In this document: positions 54,206 through 64,000 of the stretch, in pieces | Position numbering within the stretch: the stretch's first letter is position 1 | Layout of the letters: every line of letters begins with the position of its first letter | NCBI GenBank assembly: GCA_015183035.1 | Contig: JACZZP010000015.1 | Coordinates: forward strand, 1,674,001-1,738,000 | Length of the DNA stretch: 64,000 nt | Reading direction: 5' to 3' | Source: Meloidogyne chitwoodi | Lineage: Eukaryota > Nematoda > Chromadorea > Rhabditida > Meloidogynidae | The notes under the pieces: generated by a model | Databases searched by the model: none | Told to the model about the DNA's origin: nothing | The model's input: the letters and a program-made list of their open reading frames with translations, nothing else | Made by a program: the position numbers and the translations under genes

Positions 54206-56558
54206 TTAAAATTCAACAAAATAATTATCTTTTTCTAATAAATTTGTATTATTATTATTATTTAATAATAAATATTCTTCTTCTTCTTCAATTTCTTCTT
54301 CCTCTTCTTCTTCATTATTATTATTAATTAAATAAAATTCCAATTCTTTATTTAATTTAATTAATTCATTCTTTCCTTTAATTAAAATATTAAATTGTTC
54401 TAATACTTCAATTCCTTTTGAAGAAATACTTAATAAAGGTAAAGGCTTTTTAAATGAATTTGTTAATAAAGAAATACGTAAATAACCAAATAAAATAATT
54501 TTTCTAATTATTTTTTCATAATAAAACTGAAAAAATAAAAAAAATTTAAATTAATTAATTTAAATAAAAATATATTTAACGACCTCTTTATAATTTTGTT
54601 GAACAAAAATTTTTTTTAAATTATTTAATTTAATATTTCCAATTTGAGATATTGTTTCAAGTATTATACAAACAATTTCAATTTCCTTTTCATCAAAAGA
54701 TTCATCAGATTTATTAGTGTTTTTTTGTTTAGCAAAGCGATTTGGTGGAATAATTGATTGTTCATTTATATTAAAATCATTAAATTCATCACAATTTGTT
54801 TCACAATAATTCAAAACTTGTAAAAGATTAGCTATTTTTTTTTGTTTAAAATCTAATGTTTCGCATCCATCTGAAATTTATTGAAAATTTTTAATTTCAA
54901 AAAATATTTCAAATTGTCAAAAATTCAATAAATTAATAACCTGTAATTTCTCGTAATATTCTAAACTGATCATTAAAATCATAGAGTAGAACACATTCTG
55001 CAGGCTGTCCATCTCTTCCAGCACGACCACTTTCTTGTGTAAAATCCATCAACGAACGAGGCATAGAATGGTGGACAACGAAGCGAACATTTCCTTTGTC
55101 AATGCCCATACCAAAGGCTTAAAAAAATATTTTAAATTTTTTAAAATTTAAATTAAACCTGTAGTAGCAGAAAGAAGTCTTATTTTCCCACTCATCCAAT
55201 CATCCTGATTTAATTTTCTTCTCTTTTCTGGCATTCTAGCAAAATAAGGACGTGCCAAATCTCCAAATAATTGTGCTAATCTAATACATTCTAATCTTTA
55301 AAATTAATTTTAAATATTTTTTAAAAGAATAAAAAACCTTGTTAAACAATAAATTATTCCAACACCAGAAGGATATTTTTCTAGAAAATGATTAATTAAT
55401 TTCTCAATATTCACTTTTCTTCTGTCAAGAACTCGATAGTGGAGATTTTTACGTTCATATCTGCTTTTGAATCTTTAAAAAATAAAAAATTGAGTTTATA
55501 AAAATTGTTCAGTTATTACGAAATGTTAAAATTCCAAAAAAGTCAATTTTTCAGAAATTAAACATCAAAGATTCAACAAACAAATTTTAAACCTTTTAAC
55601 CTTCTCAAATAAAAAAAAAAATACTCACAAAAGTTGGCTTCGACATTCTTTGTCCATTCCAAGGCAATCAATAACCTTTTCACGTTCAATTTTTGAATCA
55701 CAAGCGGTTAATGCCATTATTGGAGTTTTTAATTTATTTAGACGTTTTTCCTCCTTTCTAAATCCATTTATTAATTGTGCCAATTTTAGATAATCTGGAC
55801 GAAAAGTATTTCCCCAATTATGAACACAATGAGCCTAAAATATAAAATTTTTTCAATATTATATAAAAAAGTTCCTCGAGAATATACAATGTAAAAAAGC
55901 AAAGCAAAATAATTTAACATAAAATTAAAAAACCTCGTCAAAAACAAATCTTGAAAGCAACATTCTTTGGTTTAAGTGATAGAGCAGAGGAGAAAATAAA
56001 GTATTTTTTACTGCCTAAAATTAAAAAAAAGTTTTAATTAAAAAGAAAACCTTTTCTGGAGTAACAAAAAGCAAATTAAAATCAGGTTTGGAATCAGTAT
56101 CTAATATTTTATTTATTTCATTTGTATCGAATCCTATACAGCGAACCTTGTACTAAAAAAATAAATTTTAATATTTTTTATCAAAAATAAATTTCTTAAT
56201 CTTTAAATATTTAAAAATAAAAGTATCATACTTACATCAACTCCTTGTAACTTAACCATCTGATCTCTAATTAACGATAATAAAGGAGAAAAAACAATTG
56301 TAACACCTTCATCTAATAAAGAAGTAAGTTGATAACATAAACTTTTTCCACTTCCTAATAGAAAAAACTAATAAAAAAAATTATAATGTAAAAACCTGTA
56401 GGCATTTGAATAAAAGTATCCGAGCCTTGTAATGCAGCAATTATTGCACATTTTTGTTCTGATCTAATTTTGTATTTTTGAGGGAAATTTTCGAGAACTG
56501 CTTTGTTAATCATTGCATTAAGTAATTCTTTGGTTGTATTTCCAAATCTTTTAATCAT
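54206..56558 (-). CDS. RecQ-family ATP-dependent DNA helicase
   Basis: Ten exons: 56396-56558, 56236-56354, 56051-56152, 55934-56014, 55629-55834, 55338-55472, 55159-55295, 54941-55117, 54584-54870, 54206-54526, about 575 residues. Motifs: [11 protein letters not shown] (motif 0), [12 protein letters not shown] (Walker A, split by intron 1), [12 protein letters not shown] (Ia), FVFDEAHC (Walker B), ALTACDS (III), [10 protein letters not shown] (IV), [14 protein letters not shown] (V) and [12 protein letters not shown] (VI). A RecQ-type cysteine segment follows ([10 protein letters not shown]). The C-terminus is highly acidic ([13 protein letters not shown]). The enzyme unwinds DNA 3'-5' in repair and recombination. 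The compact size is nearer RECQ1-like proteins than BLM or WRN, but the exact subfamily is open. The start M of [12 protein letters not shown] is the only ATG near the domain. Confidence 0.9.
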
Positions 56559-56872
56559 ATTCCTAAAATTTTAATTAAAAAAATAATGAAAGATCGAAAT
56601 TTTTTTACGAATTTAAAAAAAATATAAAAAAACCTCGATTAATATTTTCAATTTACCGAAATATTTTAATAATTTGGCAAAATGCCTTTAATTATTTTAA
56701 ATGACAATTTATCCTTCATCTAAAAATTAAAAAATAGAATATTTCTTGAGAAAAGCTACAAATTTCTACTTACATTTAGTGAGGGGATTAATGAAAAGTT
56801 TTAATGCAAATTATTAAAATTAAAAATTAGCTTTACAAAGATTAAATCCCCTTAAGTTTTTTAGGTTTTTCA
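56559..56872. promoter_or_regulatory. Divergent intergenic region between RecQ and the KKK-rich gene
   Basis: 314 bp between two start codons pointing away from each other. It probably holds promoters for both. The TTTTTTAG at 56858-56865 just before the downstream ATG is a plausible trans-splice acceptor. No other motif was recognised. Confidence 0.4.
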
Positions 56873-57546
56873 ATGTCAAGTCCTGATCATTTTTCTGAAG
56901 ATGACTTTGTCTTAAACAATAATTCTGCAGACGAGGAAGAGTTTGAAGTGGCTGAGGTTTTTATTTAATAGTTTATTAATAATCAATTTTTAGATGCCTC
57001 CATCTCGAATACGTAAAAAGAAGAAAACAAAAAAGACCAAAAAGAAAAAGTTATCAAAAAAGTCTTTAAAAAGAAAATTGAAAACGAATTCCTTAAAAAA
57101 GAAATCTGTCCAAAAGAAATCCTTAAATATGAGAAAAACTAAAGGCAAAAAGAAGAAAAAGCGACTTATTAAAAGACCTAAAGTGTCTGGCAAAGAACTT
57201 AAAAAATCTCAGGTTATTTTTTAATTTTTATTAAAAACCAAACATTGATTTTTATAAAATAATAAAAATTCATATTTTAAGAATGTTCCTTTGCCTGTCA
57301 GTGATGCTCCGAAAATTCCACTTCGACTAGGTGAAAAAATTAGAAGCATGGATCTTTTAGAGTTTGTTTTATTTAAATAAATGAAAATATTTTATTTAAA
57401 GATTTTCTGATGAAATTTTAACAAAAAATGTTGAGGAATTCAATGAACTTGAAAAACCGTCTACATCAATCGATCTTGATTCTATATTGCAAAGCCAAGC
57501 AGTTTTGTTAAACTTCAAAGATCAGAGAAACGTGAACAGGGTTTGA
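56873..57546 (+). CDS. Lysine-rich nuclear protein, unrecognised
   Basis: Four exons in phase: 56873-56956, 56994-57212, 57282-57361, 57402-57546 (stop TGA at 57544-57546), about 175 residues. The N-terminus is acidic (SEDDFVLNNNSADEEEFEVAE). Residues 30-100 are extremely Lys-rich (RIRKKKKTKKTKKKKLSKK...), as in a nuclear localisation or nucleic-acid-binding tail. The C-terminal part is LPVSDAPKIPLRLGEKIRSMD. Together with the following gene this order (basic tract, RLG segment, Pro-rich part, C-terminal domain) resembles the C-terminal half of PHRF1-type proteins, so the two could be parts of one gene. I could not join them in frame: a splice to the best downstream acceptor (57790) runs into a stop. 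Confidence 0.6.
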
Positions 57547-57839
57547 AAGATTTTTTTTAATAAAAATAACTTTTTGAAACTTTTTGATATTTCCTATGGT
57601 TGAATTAAAATTACAATCTTAACATTAATTAGCTTATTAGAATATTTTTTATTTTTTTAAATGACCTTTTGCGCTTCAAAAATCTTATTTTATCTTTTTT
57701 TTAATTTACGCGTTCTTATAATTTTACTTATTTTTCTGAAAAGTCCATTTCCTATCTAAATTTTATACATTTTTTTAAATAAGTTTTTCAGATTTTCAAA
57801 TTTTAAAAAATATTATATATATTTTATTTTCTTCAAAAA

Positions 57840-59326
57840 ATGTCTACAACAATTAAGGATAATAATGACAATAATAATGTAACACCAGATGACCCCAAAA
57901 TTATGCCTAATAATTTTTTGCCTTGGCAACCTTCAACCGAAAATTTAGCACCAGCATTTTTGAATTTACCTCCACCACCCTTTCTTCCTTTTAACAAAAG
58001 AACTTCTCAAAATCAGCTTGGTCATTTTCCTTTGACATCGCCTGGATTTGGTGGAATTAATACTCGACTACCTGGAGAAAGACAAGGTTTATTTTTATTT
58101 TTAAAAATTCATATAATGTTAAATTAAAAGGTTTTATGCCATTTCTTCCAATGTTTGCTTCCCCTTGCTTTAATTCAGCATTAAATGAACCTGCATTTTA
58201 TCAATCGCAAAATCCTCCTCCAAATCATCGACCAATAATACCAAATCAACGTGGAGGATTAGGCCTTCAATCTTCATTTCCTTTGCCTAATAGTTTAGAA
58301 CAACAAAACTTGTTATTAATGAATAATTTTCTTAGTTGCGGAAATGTGACTAATTTGCATCAGAATTTAACTAGAAATCAGAATTTGCATCAGAATATAT
58401 TACAAAATCAGAATATTCTACAAAATCAGAATTTTAATGCATCCACTTCCCAGCATTTTCTTTCCCATGAATTATTACAACGGAAAACAGGAGGTATTCA
58501 ACAACGGCAAAACTCTTCTTTCCCTTCTTTTGAACAGCAAAATATTATTTTATCATCAGAACAACCAAAAAATCAAGAAATATTAATTGATGATTCAGAC
58601 AATTCAACTAATGAACAAAATTCACCTTTACCTGTTCCTTTTTTACCAACAAAACAACAATTATTACCAATTGCTCTTCCAACAATTCTTCCACCACCTC
58701 CTCCACCACCTCCATTATCTAATAATAATTCTACATTTTTAGAACTTGAACAACAACAGTTAAATGATGATGATGAGATTACTAATGATTTGATGATACC
58801 ACTTCCACCACCACTTAATAATGTATAATAAAATTAATAATTAATTTTGGGATTTTTTTGGTCCTTTTTAGGAGTTTATTTTTTAATTAATTAAAAGTTT
58901 AAATTTTATCAATTTTTTTAAATATAAACAGTCAAGTTGCCATTTTGGCGCTGATTCACCTATGGATATTGAAGATGAGGAAAGACCTTCAACTTCACTT
59001 AACCATCAAAATATCTCATCACCAAAGAAAAAATCTTCTCCATCAAAGAAACGTAGCAAAAATGTTCAACTTGCGGATAAATTAATGAAGCAATCTTTGA
59101 AACCTTATTTTGTGTTAGTTTTGTATTTTTTTAATTTAAATAAATTTAAATATTTTTAAGAAAAAGAAAAATAACTAAAGACGAATACAAAGAAATAATG
59201 AAAAGAGGAGTAGCTAAATTAAGCAAACGTGATTCACTTAAACCAGAAAAAGTTGAAAAGTTTGTACAAAAATATGTTCGGTCAATGAGGAAGCATAGAA
59301 GAAAAAATAACATTTTTGGTATATAG
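57840..59326 (+). CDS. Proline/glutamine-rich protein with PHRF1/SCAF-like C-terminal domain
   Basis: Four exons in phase: 57840-58086, 58131-58822, 58932-59113, 59161-59326, about 428 residues. Residues 1-310 are low-complexity: Pro-rich (LPPPPFLPF, LPPPPPPPPL) and Asn/Gln-rich with a repeated NQNLHQN/QNILQNQN motif. The last 75 residues, LMKQSLKPYF followed by ITKDEYKEIMKRGVAKLS and KVEKFVQKYVRSMRKHRR, match the C-terminal domain shared by PHRF1, SCAF1 and SCAF11, proteins linked to RNA polymerase II CTD and splicing. RING and PHD fingers of PHRF1 are absent in this window. The ATG at 57840 is preceded by TTTTTCAG at 57783-57790, suitable as a trans-splice acceptor, so it may be the downstream gene of a pair. 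Confidence 0.7.
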
Positions 59327-60286
59327 TAATTTATTTTTAAATTCTTATAAGTCAGTTTTTTTTAATTTTTTTTTAGACTGAGGGCTGAAAATATAAAAAT
59401 TAGATAAACTTGAACCTGTCTCCTGTTTTTCCCCATAATTTTTTACGTACATTAGTTTTAAAAAAGTGTAAACCCAGGTCTTTTTCTAGGTTTAGGACTA
59501 TTTAAAAACTTTTTTATTAAATTTGAAGCAAAATATTTATATTTTTTATACCCATTTTTATTTTAAAATAATACTCTTATAAGTAAAGACTGAGAGATTA
59601 ATTTAAAAAAAATTTTCCTTTTTGTTTTAAAAAGAAAAACTCTCAATTTTTGCTTATTTTATATACATATGCTTTATAATAATAATATTTAAATTTCTAG
59701 TTATACTCATAAATTTATACATTTTTTGTAATACTTCTTTTTCTTTTAAAACACTTTTTGTAATTATATATGTAGCATAAATATGTAGTAATACTCATTA
59801 TTTACCAGGGTTGTGTTCCTGACGAAACCCTACTTTTTTTCTAAACCCGACCCGATGGATTTTAGGTTGACCCAACACTTACTCAACCCAACACAACCCT
59901 ATTATATAATATAATATTTATATTTTACCATTTTTGTACTAATTTATAGTCAAATAAAATTGTAAAGTTGCGCAAAGTTTTTATATATATTTTAAATGAA
60001 AAAAATATATAAACTAAAACTGGGAGGCTAATATAAGTAAAGAGAGTATATATAATAAATTCCTGAGGATTTCTATAGTAAAAAAATCTAAAAATCAAAT
60101 CAAAAAGTATAGTGATCAAGGCTACACGCAATTGTAAAAAAGTTTTGCAAATCGCAATTCTAGCTAAAAATTGCGTGCATCCCTGATGGGAATTAAAAAA
60201 CTTTTTAAAAAATTCAAAACCTTAAAAAATAAACTTGTTTTACAATTTGTAAATTGTAAAACTTTAAAAAAATATATAAAATAAGT
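59327..60286. other. Convergent intergenic region with a small MITE
   Basis: 3' ends of the PHRF1-like and zinc-finger genes face each other. At about 59806-59900 a short element with ends CAGGGTTGTGTT and AACACAACCCTA is present, flanked by only partly matching 8-mers, probably an old hAT-like MITE. The remainder is A/T-rich. Confidence 0.5.
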
Positions 60287-63200
60287 TCAATTTTGCTCCA
60301 AATTCATCAAAGTATTTCCTTCATCAACATTAAATTGAGAATTAAAATTCCATTCAGAATTGGCCCTTTTCATTTCAATTTCTCCACTAATTTCTGTCTG
60401 TGTTTGTACATTTACAAAAGATCTTTTTGTTTTAATTTGTCGTTTCTTTAATTCTTTTTTATTTATTCCTTTAGATGTTTTTTGTTGAGGTGTGAGAGAA
60501 TGTGCCTCTGCTGTAGCTTTGTTGGAAAGCCTAAAAATTAAAAAAATTTTTTATCCTTTGTTTATAAAAATTTACTTTTGAAGTATTCCATTCACAATTT
60601 CACCTTTTCTTTTTATATTATTGTTTGGAGAATTATTATTTTGAACACAAGTAGTAGGTGTTGAAGGCATTGAAACTGAATGATTATTACAAGTAATATT
60701 TTCTTGAAAATTTTGATTTAATTGTTGTTGATGAAAATTTTGATTTTGTATTGTTTGATTGTTTCTTATCATTGCTGCCGCGGCTGATAAAAGAACAGCT
60801 GACAAATTTGGTGTATTCAAATTAACTAAAAGTTTTAAGCATATTTTATAATTTGGTAATTTAAAAAAAATTAAACTTATTTTACAATTGGTAATTAAAA
60901 AAAATTAAACTTATTTTAGGTAATTAAAAAAAATTAAACTTATTTTAGGTAATTAAAAAAAATTAAACTTATGTTACAATTTGTAATTAAAAAATTAAAC
61001 TTGTTTTACAATTTGTAATCTTAAAAACTTTAAAATTAAACTTAGAAAAATTCTTACAACATTCTGAATTATTTTCTACTATTCCATTATGATTATTTCC
61101 ATTAATAGAAGAAATATTTGGAGAAAATGATGGAGATGAAAGAGTAGAAGAATAAAAAGGTCCATTTTTAATATTATTTTGAATTAATGAAGGTTTTGTA
61201 ATTAATAAACCATTATTTTTATTAAATAAATTTTCAACAGAATGTTGTTTTTTTGGTAGATTTTTTTTTCGTTTAGAATTTTGATTATTAATTGAAATAT
61301 CATTATTAACTGCCTTTTCACCATTTTTTTCTTCATTTAATATAATTTTTGGATTATTATTTTTTAAGATGTTGATTTCACTAATTAATTGTTCACGAAT
61401 TGTTGGGTCATCATTTGCTTCTAAATATTTTTAAAGGAAAAATTTAAAAAAATTTTGTAGTAAATAAATTTAAATATCCGTTATAAAGACACAAAGAATT
61501 AATGATATAATTAAAAAAATAAAAAAACCTTTGTCATTATTAAGAACATCAACAATAGCAGAATCATTAGATCCAATAACTTCTCTACTGTTTATTGCTA
61601 CATTATCATTACCATTTAATAATTGATAATTATTTTTAGTTGGTAATGAACCATTTCCTTCTTCAATTGAAACTTGAGATTTTGTAGCACTTCCAACCTA
61701 ATTTAAAATAAAAAATGTAACAAATTTTTGGCAAAAGGAATGATTTTATATTTTATTTTTCTCCTACATAGTGTTCTAAATTTTATAAATTCGCGCCGAA
61801 ACGTCCTTTCTGTAATTTACTCACTTTTCCAATAGTTTCTTCAGAATTTGCCATTTTTGTTCTAGTTCTTTTATGTCCTCTTTTAAAAGTATTTTTTAAT
61901 CGTTGATTAGATTCGCCATTTGTTAAAGAAGAATTAAAATGGTCTGAAGCTTCAGGAAAGTTTGGATCATTCATTAATAAATCATTTTTTACTGCTACAC
62001 ATGGAACAGGTAAACGATCTTTCGAAAATGTTCTTTGAAGCTTTAAAAAGAAAGATATATTTAGAAAATTTCTGAGTTGTAAAAATTCTGTTTTTAAAAA
62101 TTCTGATTTGTAAAGTTCTGTTTTTAAAAATTCTGATTTGTAAAAATTCTGTTTTTTAAAATTCTGATTTGTAAAAATTGTTTTCAAAAATTCTATTTAG
62201 TATCAGAATTCTGATTATAATTATCATAATTTGATTAGAATTTCTTTAAAAAATACAGATTTTTACATAAAAATTCTGATATTAATAAAATATTACCATA
62301 GCAGCTAACAATGTTTGCGCAGTAGTAATATTTGATTGTGTAATATTCTGAAGTAAATGTTGTTGTTGTTGTTTTTCTCCATTAATAATTCCTCCAAGTT
62401 TTGAAATTAACATTTCTGTTGTGATAAAATTAGGGGAAGGAATAAAACTTTGAGATTGTTGTTGTTGTTGATTTTGCTGAGGAAATATTCCTTTTATTTG
62501 TTGTTGAATATTAATATTATTATTTTGTGGAGATGGAAGAAAATCTTTTTTTGTATTTATTAATAAATTATTTTCGTCAGAAATAAAATTATTATTATTA
62601 TTATTTATTGTTTGTTCTCGAATAATATTATTATTTTCTTCATTTTTTAAAAGTTGTTGTTGTTCTTCTAATTCACTTATTTCTCCCTTAAAAATATTTT
62701 TAAAAATAATTTTATTAATATTTTTAGTTTCTTTTGACTTTAAATTATTTAAAAAATAAAATCAACAAATTTTAAGTATTTACCGTCTCTTCAGGAAATA
62801 TTTGATGATCATCTTCAGGACATGAATTTGTTGTTGATCCACCATCACTGTCTGGAAAGGCCAATTTAACTGAAATAAAAAAAGAAAACTAAAATTATTT
62901 TATAGAATAATAAATTACCATCAGGGTCAAGTGAACTTCTCGCAAGTACAGCAACATCACCAGGCAGTCCACTCTTTTGCATACTTTGCATATGAATATG
63001 TAGACTAGTCTTTAAAAAATAATTATATATTTAATTTAAAATAATTAATTTTAACCTTATCAGGAAATGCCCAATTACAACAACGACACATAAACATTCT
63101 GTGAATTTGATGACAACGATACATGTGAGAACGGAGATTTTCGCTGTCTTTAAATAAATTTAAAGTAAAAAATAATTAAATAAATAAATTTACTATGAAT

Positions 63201-63547
63201 ATCTTGATTGCATTGAGTACAAGTATAACTTTTATAATGTGCTTGCATTCTAAAAGAAATTTAAAAAAATTAAAAATAAATTTAAATTAAATTTCACCTA
63301 TGTCTACTTAAAGAAGAGGAATGACAAAATATTTTGTTGCAAACTGAACAGGGAAATTGTCCTGAAAATTTTTAAAATATTTTTTAGAATAAATAGTTCA
63401 TATATTGAATTTTTTAAATTTATTTTTTTTTTAATTTTCTAAAATTTTAATTTAATTTCTCACCCTTTAAGTCTGGTCGCTTTAAATCGCTAAAATTTAA
63501 AATAAATAAAAAAAATAAAAAAAAATTTCTTACGTTCTGTAAGGCAT
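60287..63547 (-). CDS. C2H2 zinc-finger protein, Asn/Gln-rich
   Basis: Thirteen exons, all in phase: 63534-63547, 63464-63489, 63298-63361, 63194-63249, 63056-63147, 62919-63009, 62784-62869, 62297-62686, 61825-62040, 61529-61697, 61058-61420, 60576-60825, 60287-60530, giving 686 residues. Three C2H2-type fingers lie within the first 115 residues: FPCSVCNKIFCHSSSLSRH, YTCTQCNQDI with HMYRCH, and FMCRCCNWAFPDKTSLHIH. The rest is low complexity (poly-Q, poly-N), with basic patches (FKRGHKRTRTK, SKRKKNLPKK). This layout fits a nuclear DNA-binding regulator; I cannot assign an orthologue. The first exon has only 14 coding bases, so the start MPYRT could be preceded by further exons. The intron at 62041-62296 contains reiterated TTCTGATTT. 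Confidence 0.8.
60849..61050. repeat. Tandem repeat in zinc-finger gene intron
   Basis: Five or six copies of a 34-bp unit with AATTAAAAAAAATTAAACTT and ATTTTAGGTA or TTACAATTTG, within the intron between exons 11 and 12. A simple slippage product. Confidence 0.7.
62075..62280. repeat. TTCTGATTT repeat in zinc-finger gene intron
   Basis: Reiterated AAAATTCTGATTTGTAAA and AAAATTCTGTTTTTAAA units. In reverse complement they are the AAATCAGAATT words of the minisatellite at 50.4-51.9 kb. Confidence 0.7.
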
Positions 63548-64000
63548 TTTTAACGATAAAGAAGGTTCAGAATGGGGAGGGGATGAAGGAAGAAACTGCT
63601 TAACTTTATTAGTCGTCGTTTTTGCGTTGTTTAAAATTATTTTCTTTTTAATTTTAATATATTTTTAAGAATATTTTAAATAATAAAAATTTTTGTAGTT
63701 TTTTTTAAAGTTTAAACAAACTTTTGTTTTTTTTTGTTCAAATTTTTGAACAAAAAAAATTTGTTTTTTACCGTTGTTTTTTTTCAAACTAAATAAAAAT
63801 ATTTTTTTTTTAATATTTTTGATTAAATTTAAAAATATTTTTTTAAAGTTTTTTACGAAAAATTAGAGAAAACGTGCCCTAAAAAATCTCAAAAATGCCT
63901 AAAAAATAGAAAATTCAAAAAAACAAAAATAAAATAGTTCTAGAAAGATTCTTAACTCTAAAAATAATTTTAAAAAAAAATTAAAATTAAAAAAAAAGAA
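63548..64000. other. A/T-rich end of the window
   Basis: Upstream of the zinc-finger gene's first visible exon. Long A and T runs only. A further upstream exon or promoter could be here or beyond the window, but nothing can be identified. Confidence 0.4.

Overview
The window looks like nuclear DNA of a nematode, most likely an AT-rich plant-parasitic (tylenchid, Meloidogyne-like) species. The evidence is: very AT-rich sequence, many short introns ending in T-rich AG acceptors, a spliced-leader (SL1-type) RNA gene at 53.86 kb, animal housekeeping genes (PRP38A, ALYREF, RecQ helicase, an EF-hand protein, a C2H2 zinc-finger protein), and families of small secreted proteins. The genus is an inference; the nematode call is stronger.

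Layout. 0-17.6 kb is an accessory region. It holds four copies of a secreted GH25-lysozyme-like gene (1257-4042, 12919-14071, 14464-15597, 16601-17518) interleaved with four small cysteine-rich secreted genes (6.2, 8.0, 9.1 and 11.4 kb) and fragments of two more. 17.7-22.9 kb is a conserved block: PRP38A (-), ALYREF (+) and an EF-hand protein (-). 22.9-27.5 kb is transposon debris. 27.5-36.8 kb holds a fifth GH25-like gene (-) split in its last exon by a nearly intact 8.3-kb Ty3/Gypsy-type LTR element. 39.2-42.5 kb is a type-B carboxylesterase and 43.3 kb a fifth cysteine-rich gene. 44.6-50.4 kb is a Helitron with a 39-bp minisatellite beside it. 50.4-54 kb is repeats plus the SL RNA gene. 54.2-63.5 kb is a second conserved block: RecQ helicase (-), two lysine- and proline-rich genes (+, the second with a PHRF1/SCAF-type C-terminal domain) and a C2H2 zinc-finger protein (-).

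Most notable. (1) The LTR element has the order gag - envelope-like glycoprotein - protease - in-frame stop - RT/RNase H/integrase, then a third ORF; envelope genes normally lie 3' of pol. (2) All five GH25-like copies lack the family's catalytic DxE pair, although fold-defining segments and signal peptides are kept. (3) At least five non-autonomous elements with hAT-like 8-bp target duplications are each built from their own reiterated short word, and three with different ends share the same internal repeated module. (4) The SL RNA gene carries an SL1 variant, a base-paired 5' splice site, an Sm site and a UUCG-capped 3' hairpin.

Several genes carry single-base frameshifts, mostly in or near homopolymers (GH25-like 3 and 4, cysteine-rich gene 1, carboxylesterase). 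These are either real decay or assembly errors, and the sequence alone cannot decide. Exon coordinates were worked out by hand from splice consensus, frame and paralogue comparison.
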